Below, one piece after another: positions 8,529 to 15,330 of a stretch of DNA of 21,361 bases (its first letter is position 1; each line of letters starts with the position of its first letter). The translations under genes were made by a program, and so were the position numbers. The stretch covers positions 1 to 21,361 of the forward strand of contig CAYNSB010000053.1 of assembly GCA_964399625.1 (NCBI GenBank), written 5' to 3'. The stretch comes from CAYNSB01 sp964399625 (lineage in GTDB: Bacteria; Planctomycetota; Phycisphaerae; Phycisphaerales; UBA1924). Below the pieces are notes generated by a model, which was given only the letters and a program-made list of their open reading frames with translations, had not been told where the DNA came from and did no database searches.

Positions 8529-9974
8529 TCACTGCGAGCCGATGCACCCGGCGCGGAACTGGTTCATGAAGCAGATGAAGTCCGCCGCGCTGATCAGCGG
8601 GGGGGTCGTGTTCCCGTCGCAGTTGGCGAACGAGTCGCCCGATCGCACGCGGGACAGGAAGCAGATGAAGTCGGCCGCGGCGAGCGCCGGCGAGCCCGTG
8701 CTCCCATCGCAGTTGGCGGGGCACTGCGGGACGATCCTGTAGATCTCGCCGCCGCCCTGATCGACCATGTACAGCTCGCCCCGCGCATCCTCCCCGAAGG
8801 AGACGACCAGCCCCAGCGTGGTGCTGCCGGTGGGGGCTAGATCCGCGGTCCAGTCCGTGATCGCGGGGTTCGCCGAGCCCGTGTACTTAAACGATCGCAC
8901 CCACCCCGCGCAGTAATCGGAGAAGAAGTACGACCCGCGGAGCCAGGGAATCGCCGCGCCCCGGTACACGTACCCCCCGGTGATCGCGCACTCGGGATCG
9001 TGCGTGTACGCGTGCACGGGGAACGTGGCGCCCGAGCCCGCGGCGTCGGGGCATGCGCCATCGCCCGAGAGCGGGCCCACCGTGGAGGCGAACGTGTCGT
9101 TGCCCTCGAAGCATCGCCACCCGTAGTTCTGCCCGCCCACGCCCGCGGGCGCGACGTTTACCTCTTCCCACACCGCCTCGCCCACGTCGGCGATGTAGAA
9201 CTGCCCCGTCTCGCGATCGAAGGAGTTGCGCCACGGGTTGCGGAGCCCGTAGGCCCAGACCTCGGGCAGCGCGCCCGGGACGCCCACGAACGGGTTGTTC
9301 GCGGGGATCGCGTACGGGCTCGCGAGCGAGGAATTGCGCACGTCCAGTCGCAGGATCTTGCCCAGCCGGCTCCCACGGCTCCACGCGTTGCCCTGCGGAT
9401 CGCCGGAGAGCCCGCCGTCGCCCAGCGACGCGTAGAGCATGCCGTCGGGACCAAAGCCGAGCCACCCGCCCTTGTGGTTCGCGTAGGGCTGGGGGACGGA
9501 GAGGATGGTGAGCCCTCCCGCGGCGTAGTCGGTCACATTGGGATCGCTCGAGGATGCGCGATAGCGCGCGATGATCGTCTGCCCGCCCGCGCCGCCGCCG
9601 ACGGGGGTGTAGTCGATGTAGAAGTAGCGATTGGTCGCGTAGTTGGGATCGAACGCGAGCCCGAGCAGGCCCTGCTCCGTGCCCGTGAGCACGGAGATTC
9701 CCGCGCTGCTCGTGGAGAAGAACGGCGTCGCGTTCACGGTCCGCGTCGCGAGATTGATGATCTTGATGTCCGCACGCGTCGAGACGCCCGCGCTCCCGCG
9801 CTGCTCGACGACGAACAGGCGACTCGTGTCCCCCGGCGGGGACGCGACGAACACCGGCCTCGTGAACCCGCTGACGATCAGGTCGCTCGCGAGCCCGGTC
9901 TGGGCCCACGCCGACCCGATCGACAGCGCGGCCCCGGCCGCGCACACCACCGCCGACACACTGTGCCTCCGCAT
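8529..9974 (-). CDS. Secreted glucose/sorbosone dehydrogenase-like (PQQ-type beta-propeller) protein with dockerin-like tail, copy 1
   Basis: This 481-residue paralogue of the downstream gene is collinear with it from the propeller start through GGYVYRG. Shared blocks include VSTRADIKIINL, FDPNYATNR, ANHKGGWLGFGPDGMLY (His167), GLRNPWRNSFD (Arg245) and WRCFEGN. The signal peptide is about 1-25 (MRRHSVSAVV to SAWAQ). The tail at 418-477 has both dockerin-like halves (NCDGSTGSPALAAADF and NCDGNTTPPLISAADF) and six cysteines, but ends in an extra IGSQ. Three in-frame starts are possible. AGGAG is only 2 nt from the ATG at 9980 but 8 nt from the ATG at 9974, so 9974 is preferred. Function is inferred as periplasmic or surface oxidation of a sugar or aldose; PQQ binding is not proven. 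It stands downstream of the Cys-rich gene (106-bp gap). Confidence 0.92.
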   Translation of the reverse strand: MRRHSVSAVVCAAGAALSIGSAWAQTGLASDLIVSGFTRPVFVASPPGDTSRLFVVEQRGSAGVSTRADIKIINLATRTVNATPFFSTSSAGISVLTGTEQGLLGLAFDPNYATNRYFYIDYTPVGGGAGGQTIIARYRASSSDPNVTDYAAGGLTILSVPQPYANHKGGWLGFGPDGMLYASLGDGGLSGDPQGNAWSRGSRLGKILRLDVRNSSLASPYAIPANNPFVGVPGALPEVWAYGLRNPWRNSFDRETGQFYIADVGEAVWEEVNVAPAGVGGQNYGWRCFEGNDTFASTVGPLSGDGACPDAAGSGATFPVHAYTHDPECAITGGYVYRGAAIPWLRGSYFFSDYCAGWVRSFKYTGSANPAITDWTADLAPTGSTTLGLVVSFGEDARGELYMVDQGGGEIYRIVPQCPANCDGSTGSPALAAADFICFLSRVRSGDSFANCDGNTTPPLISAADFICFMNQFRAGCIGSQ

Positions 9975-10010
9975 GAACATCTCTCCTTGACCCCACGAAC
10001 CGACCGCGTC

Positions 10011-10033
10011 GCACGCCCCACCACCGGGCGTGC
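10011..10033 (-). terminator. GC-rich hairpin between the Cys-rich gene and sugar dehydrogenase copy 1
   Basis: GCACGCCC (10011-10018) and GGGCGTGC (10026-10033) pair perfectly over a 7-nt loop. The hairpin lies between two genes of the same direction. No T-run follows on the minus strand, so it may be a partial terminator, a processing or stability element, or chance. Confidence 0.35.
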
Positions 10034-10080
10034 CCCGCCTCGAGCCCCCCTCGTTCACCCCATCCGGGGCCTCGATCCTC

Positions 10081-11637
10081 TCATGGACAACCCGCCCGGA
10101 ACTTGTTCAAGAAGCACGTGAAATCGCCCGCCGTGAGCGTGGGCGATCCGGTGCTCCCGTCGCAGTTCGCGTAGGGATCGCTGTTCCTGAACTTGTTGAG
10201 GAAGCAGGTGAAGTCCGACGCGGACAGCAGCGGGGCGGTCGTGTTTCCGTCGCAGTTGGCGTAGCAGGTCTGCACCGCGTTGCAGTTGCTTGTGGCGCAC
10301 GTGGTGCCCGCGCCCTTCCAGCTCGCGCCGGGGATGGCGGCACAGTCCGTCTGCACGAGGTTCAGGCACGACGAGCCGCCGCTGAGGCAGCACGCGCCCA
10401 GGGGCGGCGGGCAGTTCGCCGCGGCGCACGCGACGCCCACGCCCTTGAAGGTGCCGCCCTGTGTGGCGCACGCGGCGCTTGTCAGCGCCAGGCACGAGCC
10501 ATCGGGCAGGCAGCACGCGCCGGTGGGGCACGCGTTGCCGCTGGAGCAGCTCGTTCCCCCGCCGAGCCACGTGCCCTGGGCCGTGGCGCAGTTGGCCTGC
10601 GACAGGTTCACGCACGAGGTGCCGAAGCAGCAGGCGCCCAGCGGCTGCGGGCAGCTCACCTGCTGGCACGTCGTGTTGTCGCCCTGGTACGTGCCGCTCT
10701 GGCTCTGGCAGTTGGCGATGGTCGTGACCTGGCACGCGCCGCTGGGCAGGCAGCACGCGCCGATGCCCGCCGTGCAGTTGATCGGGCTCCAGGACACGTT
10801 CATCACCCAGTCGCCGGAGATCCCGCACGTGGAGACGGAGGTCCATCCGCCGTTGGGCGGGCAGCCCAGTGCCCCGCAGTTCAGCCCATACAGCCAGTTC
10901 CGCGAGGGCTGGCTGAGCCCGTCCGCGTCCACCGTCGGGTACACGTTCTTGGTGGGGGCGAACGTGGGGTCGAACTGTCCAAGGCACGGGTTGTTCTGCG
11001 GTTGATTGAGTGCATCAACCTTGAAGCCAATGCTCAGGATGTGCGAGCCGTCGTCGTTCACGATGATCTGGTCCGGGTCGTTCGGATCGATCCCGAACTG
11101 GATGATGCCGGCCGTGCCGTTGCCGGGCTGGAGCACCAGGTGCGGCAGGATGGTGCCGTCCGAGCCCGCGCTGAAGACCAGCGTGCCGGTGTTGGGGTTG
11201 CCCGACCAGACGTACACGCTCCACTGCGTGGTCGTGGTCACGTTGGTGTTGCCCGCGAAGAGCGTCTGGATCGTCCCGATCTTCAGGGGGAAGTCGGCCG
11301 CGGTGAGCTGGTATGACGCGGCCTGGTACTCGCCCTGAGCGAATCCCTGCTCGACGATCACCGATTGCCCCACGGGGTTGCTGAAGTTGATGCTCGGGGC
11401 GTATGTGCTGGTCGTGTTGCACGCGTCGACGATGGAGCCATACACGGGCTCGCGCTCGCCACGGGGCGTGACGGCCAGCACCTTCACGGGTCCGCCCAGG
11501 GCCATCGCGCGCTCGATGACACGGGACGCGCCAGACTCGCGGGTCTCACCGCCCACGGGGACGACTTGGGCGTCGGCAAGCCCCACGGCAAGACCGCACG
11601 CGCACGCCATCACCAATGCCTGACCTCTGCGTTCCAT
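10081..11637 (-). CDS. Secreted Cys-rich repeat protein with GC-type dockerin-like tail
   Basis: The 518-residue product has a short signal peptide (about 1-24, ending GLADA). A non-repetitive region (25-288) is rich in beta-forming, Thr/Asn/Gly-containing sequence and includes NNPCLGQFDPTF. Four tandem 37-39-residue units follow (293-452), each GACC...C...C...GGT..G.GT.C....C with six cysteines. The dockerin-like tail (458-518) has two halves, NCDGNTTAPLLSASDF and NCDGSTGSPTLTAGDF. In total 30 cysteines fall in the repeats and tail, so oxidative folding outside the cytoplasm must be critical. I do not recognise a catalytic domain; an extracellular structural or adhesive role is a guess. The ATG at 11637 has GGAGG 7 nt upstream and is followed by the signal peptide, so the long in-frame extension upstream is rejected. 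It is transcribed divergently from the VKOR-DsbA gene. Confidence 0.88.
   Translation of the reverse strand: MERRGQALVMACACGLAVGLADAQVVPVGGETRESGASRVIERAMALGGPVKVLAVTPRGEREPVYGSIVDACNTTSTYAPSINFSNPVGQSVIVEQGFAQGEYQAASYQLTAADFPLKIGTIQTLFAGNTNVTTTTQWSVYVWSGNPNTGTLVFSAGSDGTILPHLVLQPGNGTAGIIQFGIDPNDPDQIIVNDDGSHILSIGFKVDALNQPQNNPCLGQFDPTFAPTKNVYPTVDADGLSQPSRNWLYGLNCGALGCPPNGGWTSVSTCGISGDWVMNVSWSPINCTAGIGACCLPSGACQVTTIANCQSQSGTYQGDNTTCQQVSCPQPLGACCFGTSCVNLSQANCATAQGTWLGGGTSCSSGNACPTGACCLPDGSCLALTSAACATQGGTFKGVGVACAAANCPPPLGACCLSGGSSCLNLVQTDCAAIPGASWKGAGTTCATSNCNAVQTCYANCDGNTTAPLLSASDFTCFLNKFRNSDPYANCDGSTGSPTLTAGDFTCFLNKFRAGCP
10282..10761 (-). repeat. Four tandem six-cysteine repeats inside the Cys-rich protein
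   Basis: Units at residues 293-329, 334-370, 373-409 and 414-452 begin GACC and keep six cysteines in register (for example Cys295, 296, 302, 310, 324, 329). They are separated by short Pro/Gly linkers such as CPPPL. Similar GACC-type repeats occur in secreted proteins of several bacterial groups; their function is not known to me. Confidence 0.85.
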
Positions 11638-11690
11638 CCCGTGCCCTCCAAAGCGAATCCAACGGACCCGGTGCTCCGATCCATCATCCA

Positions 11691-11707
11691 CGCTTGGGCC
11701 CCAAGCG
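11691..11707. promoter_or_regulatory. 17-bp palindrome in the divergent Cys-rich gene / VKOR-DsbA intergenic region
   Basis: CGCTTGGG-C-CCCAAGCG is a perfect inverted repeat with a single central base. On the minus strand it nearly fills the 17-bp spacer between a weak TTGGCG (-35-like) and GATGAT (-10-like), 54 bp upstream of the Cys-rich gene. Such a placement recalls regulators that act on the promoter spacer, but the hexamers are poor. Confidence 0.35.
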
Positions 11708-11784
11708 CCAAGACCCGATCGGTGAACAACCACGGTTCGGCCGCGCGGATGTGTCCATGATCGAGATTTGTGCCCGATAAACAT

Positions 11785-11806
11785 GGCCCGAAGCACCTTT
11801 CGGGCC
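11785..11806 (+). promoter_or_regulatory. Perfect 8-bp hairpin upstream of VKOR-DsbA
   Basis: GGCCCGAA (11785-11792) pairs with TTCGGGCC (11799-11806) across the loop GCACCT. It ends 71 bases before the VKOR-DsbA start codon, so it could be part of the leader RNA or an operator. There is no T-run after it. Confidence 0.35.
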
Positions 11807-11877
11807 GACCCTGTTCGAAGCATCGACCACGACGGTTCGATCCAACCAATCATTCGGGCGTACACCCCGGAGCACGC

Positions 11878-13800
11878 ATGATCCCCAACTCGACCCCAAC
11901 AAACTCTCCCAATCTCTCCGCAACGCCCACCCCCCCAGGGGCTCGGTTCTTCGTCGGCACGCTTGCGCTGCTGGTGGCGACGGCCTCTTCGGGGCTCATG
12001 AGCATGCACCGGCTGGGCGCCTTCGCGCTCCCGGGGTGCTCGATCCAGAGCCCATGCGAGGCCGCGGCGAGATCGAAATGGGGCACGCTCCCCGGACTCG
12101 ACTGGCCCCTGTCGTATCTGGGGTTCGCGTACTTCGCGGCGCTGCTCGCCTCGTGGACGGCGACCCGGGGGCGATGGGGCATGGCCTCGCGCGCGCTGGT
12201 CACCCTGGGCGCCCTTCCATCGATCCTGCTGCTGGTCGTGATGCTCAAGGACCGTCTGGCGTGCCCGTACTGCCTGGCGGCGCACGGCGGGAACCTGCTG
12301 CTGGTCGCGCTGGTGTGGCTGGGCGCATCATCCCGACGCGTCGCGGCCGGGCTCGCCCCGATCGTGGGCGTGTTCATCGTCTCCAGCGGGGCGCTGCTGC
12401 TGGGCGACTCGGCGGCGCAGAAGCCGCTCAAGGCCCGCGAGAAGGCGAAGCTCGACGCGTCGCTTGCCAAGCTCGATGAGCCCAAGGCCCCCGCGCCCAA
12501 CGACAAGCCCGTGCCCAGCGACAAGCCCGCGCCGAGCGCTCCGATTGCCAAGCCGGCCAATCCCGCCGAGCCGCCGGGTGCGGCGAGCCAGGAGCCCGCG
12601 CCGTTCATGGGTCGGTACTACTGGGGCTCGAGCAATCCGAAGGTGCGCCTGGTGATGTTCGTGGGATACCAGTGCCCCGATTGCAAGGTGATGGAGGAAC
12701 TCATCCAGGACCTTGTGAAGCGCAAGCAGGACTGGATCCAACTGTCGATCAAGCACTTCCCGCTGTGCAGCATGTGCAACCCCAACATGCAGGGGCAGAA
12801 CCCGCATCCGAACGGGTGCTGGGCGGCCCGCGCGGCCGAGGCCGCGGGCATACTGGGCGGCAACGACGCGTTCCAGTCGATGTCGTACTGGCTCTTCTCC
12901 AAGGGCGGCGCGTTCAATGACGCGGAGCTGAACGCCGCGATCGACGCGCTGGGGCTCGATCGTCGCGCGTTCAAGGACGCGATGAAGAGCGACGAGACGC
13001 TGCGGCGCGTGCAGGCGGACATCCAGGACGGCATGGACATCGGGCTGGTCGAGACGCCGATGATCCTGGTCAACGGCGTGGAGATGCGCGGGTGGCGCGC
13101 GGACCCGAAGGGGTCGGTGCAGGCGCTGGAGAACCGCCTCGGGCCCCTGGTCGCGACGGGGCGCTCGAGCCCGAACCAGCGGCCCGCGGGCGCGATCGAT
13201 CGCTTCGTGGGCAACTGGGCCAACGGCGAGAAGACGATGTGGGGCGATCGCAAGGTGTCGTACATGGTCGCGCCCGTCGATGCGCCCGTGGACATCCAGG
13301 TGTGGGGCGACCTGCTCGATCCGGGCACGGCGGCGCTGGACGCCAAGCTCCGCGAGCTCGTGGGCGACAACAACCAGATCCGCTACCAGATCCGCTACTT
13401 TCCCGTGGACAAGGCGTGCAACCCGGAGGCGCCGCGGACGGTGTACCCAGGCTCGTGCGAGGCGACGCGGGCGCTGGAGGCGGCGGGGAGGCTGGGCGGG
13501 CCCGACGCGTACTGGAACACGCTGCGCTGGATCTTCGCGCACCAGAAGGACTTCTCCATCGAGAAGCTCGAGGCGGCCGGCCCGGAGCTGGGGTTCGCGC
13601 CGGCGCTGCTGCGCGTGATGATGGAGAACCCCGAGATCGTCAAGGCGGTCGCGGACGAGGTGGACCTGGGCGGGCGCGTGAAACTCTCGCAGATCCCGCA
13701 GCTCTACGTGAACTGGCGGCACGTGCCGCGATGGGAGACGAGCGACGGGAAGTCCGCGCTGCCGCGGATCATCGAGGCCGCGCCGCGCGTGCCCAGGTGA
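11878..13800 (+). CDS. VKOR-DsbA fusion with an additional CXXC-less thioredoxin-like domain (disulfide-bond formation)
   Basis: The N-terminal part (about 22-175) is a membrane VKOR domain. It has the loop pair Cys54 and Cys60 and CPYC (129-132) near a transmembrane helix, matching the four redox cysteines of bacterial VKOR (50, 56, 130, 133 in Synechococcus), which reoxidise a thiol oxidase with quinone. A Lys/Ala/Pro-rich linker (181-242) leads to a DsbA-like domain (about 245-425) with CPDC (266-269) and the cis-proline loop TPMILVNG (393-400). A second thioredoxin-like domain (about 460-635) aligns in layout, including CEATRALEAAGRLGG and IPQLYVNW with Pro607 as cis-proline. Where CXXC should be, it reads WGDLLDP. 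The first domain also has extra cysteines at 297, 300 and 314. The ATG at 11878 (640 residues) has GGAG 5 nt upstream. It is predicted to introduce disulfides into exported proteins, and it sits among Cys-rich secreted proteins. Confidence 0.9.
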   Translation: MIPNSTPTNSPNLSATPTPPGARFFVGTLALLVATASSGLMSMHRLGAFALPGCSIQSPCEAAARSKWGTLPGLDWPLSYLGFAYFAALLASWTATRGRWGMASRALVTLGALPSILLLVVMLKDRLACPYCLAAHGGNLLLVALVWLGASSRRVAAGLAPIVGVFIVSSGALLLGDSAAQKPLKAREKAKLDASLAKLDEPKAPAPNDKPVPSDKPAPSAPIAKPANPAEPPGAASQEPAPFMGRYYWGSSNPKVRLVMFVGYQCPDCKVMEELIQDLVKRKQDWIQLSIKHFPLCSMCNPNMQGQNPHPNGCWAARAAEAAGILGGNDAFQSMSYWLFSKGGAFNDAELNAAIDALGLDRRAFKDAMKSDETLRRVQADIQDGMDIGLVETPMILVNGVEMRGWRADPKGSVQALENRLGPLVATGRSSPNQRPAGAIDRFVGNWANGEKTMWGDRKVSYMVAPVDAPVDIQVWGDLLDPGTAALDAKLRELVGDNNQIRYQIRYFPVDKACNPEAPRTVYPGSCEATRALEAAGRLGGPDAYWNTLRWIFAHQKDFSIEKLEAAGPELGFAPALLRVMMENPEIVKAVADEVDLGGRVKLSQIPQLYVNWRHVPRWETSDGKSALPRIIEAAPRVPR

Positions 13801-13818
13801 GACAGCGGGCGTTGACCG

Positions 13819-15117
13819 CTACGGGCACCCCGCGCGGAACTTGGACAGGAAGCACGCGAAGTCCGCGGCGGTGAGCGTCGGCGCGCCCGTGCTGCCGTCG
13901 CAGTTGGCGTACGAATCGCCCGCGCGGAACTTGGACAGGAAGCATGTGAAATCCGACGCCGAGAGCAGGGGAAGCGTCGCGCTCCCATCGCAATTGGCGT
14001 AGCAGGCGCCGGTACCTCCGGAGACGGGTCGGCTCCAGAGCAGCGCGCTGGTGCCGCCCGTGAAGACGTTGTACGCGTAGCCCACGACGAAGATCGTGCT
14101 CGCGTCGCTCCAGATGCCGGTCGCTTGTGCGTCGCCCCACGCGCTCGTCGCGGGCAGCGGAAGGATCTCGACGGATGCCGCCGTGCCGCTCCACATGCAC
14201 GCCTCGCGATAGCCGGCGGTCGGATCGGCCCAGCCGGCTTGTCGTCCCGCGTCTCCTGCGAGGGCGCGGGACCCCGACGCCCACGCGGGATGCAGGTCGA
14301 TCCAAGACGCCGCCGTGCCCGACCAAAGGCTCGCATGCTGCCCCGCGGCGACGGTCGCGTATCCAACCTGCTGCCCGGCGGAGGCGCCGAGGGCCTGCGA
14401 TTCGGTCGCGCTCACGGGATGCAGGTCCACCATGGAGGCGGCAGTCCCGGTCCATAGCACGGCGTGTGACTGGTAGGTTTGCGGAGGCGTGAACTTCGTC
14501 GCCGATCCGACCTGTTGACTGCCGTAGACGCCGAAGGCAGATGAGTTTGAAAAACCTGTCGCGGGATGCAGGTCCACTCTCGAGGCCGCGGTGCCCGTCC
14601 ACAGAGCCGCATGGGTGGCCCCGAACGTCGCGACCTCGCCCACCTGCTGGCCCGAGTGGACGCCCCAGGCGAGGGAGCTCGAGGCTCCTGCCGGATTGAG
14701 GTCCACGAATGACGAGGCTGTGCCCGACCAGAGTGCGGCGTGACGCGGCGCATTGACGATGGTGCCCAGAGCGGCAAAGCCGACTTGCTGGCCCCCGGAG
14801 ACGCCGTAAAGGCTCGACCCTCGGGCGTTCGAAGGATTCAAGTCAATCCATGAGGCGGACGTCCCGGTCCAGAGGATGGCGTGGGTCGCAATCTCAGTCG
14901 TGCCCGTCTGTGGGTTCCCGATCTGTCCAGCCTGCTGTCCGCTGCTCGCCGCGAAGGCCACGGAATTCACGCTGCCCGCTGGGCTCAGGTCCACCACGGT
15001 CCACTGGGCGTCGGCGGTCGAAACGGCACCGAGCGTCCCTGCGAAAGTCGCAATGCCGATCGCCGTGCCGCGGTTGACCGACCTGCGGCGGCGAGCGGAT
15101 ACGGAGAAGAGTGACAT
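13819..15117 (-). CDS. Secreted HAF-like repeat protein with GC-type dockerin-like tail
   Basis: The 432-residue protein has an arginine-rich n-region and signal peptide (about 1-37, STADA then QW). Residues about 40-365 contain six units of roughly 43-49 residues. Each unit shows HAxLWxGTAASxVDLHP and then GQQVG; the HA-LW motifs start at 79, 126, 169, 218, 261 and, degenerate, 305. The pattern resembles the extracellular HAF-type repeats, likely forming a beta-propeller-like fold; the ligand is unknown. The tail (371-432) has two dockerin-like halves and six cysteines. GGGAGG lies 4 nt before the ATG. The last 119 bases before the stop are almost identical to the 3' end of the upstream protease gene. 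Its stop lies 18 bp from that of the convergent VKOR-DsbA gene. Confidence 0.87.
   Translation of the reverse strand: MSLFSVSARRRRSVNRGTAIGIATFAGTLGAVSTADAQWTVVDLSPAGSVNSVAFAASSGQQAGQIGNPQTGTTEIATHAILWTGTSASWIDLNPSNARGSSLYGVSGGQQVGFAALGTIVNAPRHAALWSGTASSFVDLNPAGASSSLAWGVHSGQQVGEVATFGATHAALWTGTAASRVDLHPATGFSNSSAFGVYGSQQVGSATKFTPPQTYQSHAVLWTGTAASMVDLHPVSATESQALGASAGQQVGYATVAAGQHASLWSGTAASWIDLHPAWASGSRALAGDAGRQAGWADPTAGYREACMWSGTAASVEILPLPATSAWGDAQATGIWSDASTIFVVGYAYNVFTGGTSALLWSRPVSGGTGACYANCDGSATLPLLSASDFTCFLSKFRAGDSYANCDGSTGAPTLTAADFACFLSKFRAGCP
13826..13944 (-). repeat. 119-bp direct repeat, copy A (tail of the HAF-like gene)
   Basis: From CACCCCGCGC to ACAGGAAGCA on the plus strand, this segment matches 15330-15448 with a single mismatch (G at 13894, A at 15398). 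It encodes the second half of the dockerin-like tail and the end of the first half. The match is at base level, including third positions, and it breaks down quickly on the far side. Confidence 0.9.
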
Positions 15118-15151
15118 GGTGCCTCCCTGTGGTCGGGTACTTGTCTCTTCC

Positions 15152-15179
15152 AGAGTACCAATTTGCCCGAGTGGTGCAA
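15152..15179 (-). promoter_or_regulatory. Candidate promoter of the HAF-like repeat gene
   Basis: On the minus strand TTGCAC (15179-15174), a 16-bp spacer and TACTCT (15157-15152) lie 34 bp before the start codon. They sit in a locally AT-rich region. The spacing and hexamers resemble those before the kinase and protease genes. Confidence 0.4.
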
Positions 15180-15221
15180 CGAGCTAACTTATCATGGCAC
15201 TCTCATTCATAAGAAACATGC

Positions 15222-15240
15222 CCGCACGAGTTTTGTGCGG
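15222..15240 (-). terminator. Hairpin in the AT-rich gap downstream of the protease gene
   Basis: CCGCAC (15222-15227) and GTGCGG (15235-15240) form a 6-bp GC stem with a 7-nt loop. On the minus strand it is followed within five bases by TTTCTT. It could end the protease transcript before the next promoter; the T-run is imperfect. Confidence 0.4.
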
Positions 15241-15312
15241 TATCCGTGTGAATAAAAGTTAATTTTCGGTGGAACATAAGGGTCGACTGGGGCTCGCAGG
15301 ATCATCCTGGCA

Positions 15313-15330
15313 GTCCATGTTTTTATGGAC
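15313..15330 (-). terminator. Small dyad overlapping the protease stop codon
   Basis: GTCCAT (15313-15318) and ATGGAC (15325-15330) are perfect inverted repeats around a six-base loop that contains part of the TAA stop of the protease gene. The stem is weak, so a terminator role is uncertain. Confidence 0.2.

Noticed and set aside
7470..8840. Plus-strand open frame of 456 codons spanning the gap between the two sugar dehydrogenases
   Set aside because: It is antisense to two well-supported genes, rich in Arg, Ala, Val and Gly, and shows no motif.
11638..12285. In-frame upstream extension of the Cys-rich gene
   Set aside because: It overlaps the VKOR-DsbA gene antisense; the ATG at 11637 has a good ribosome-binding site and signal peptide.
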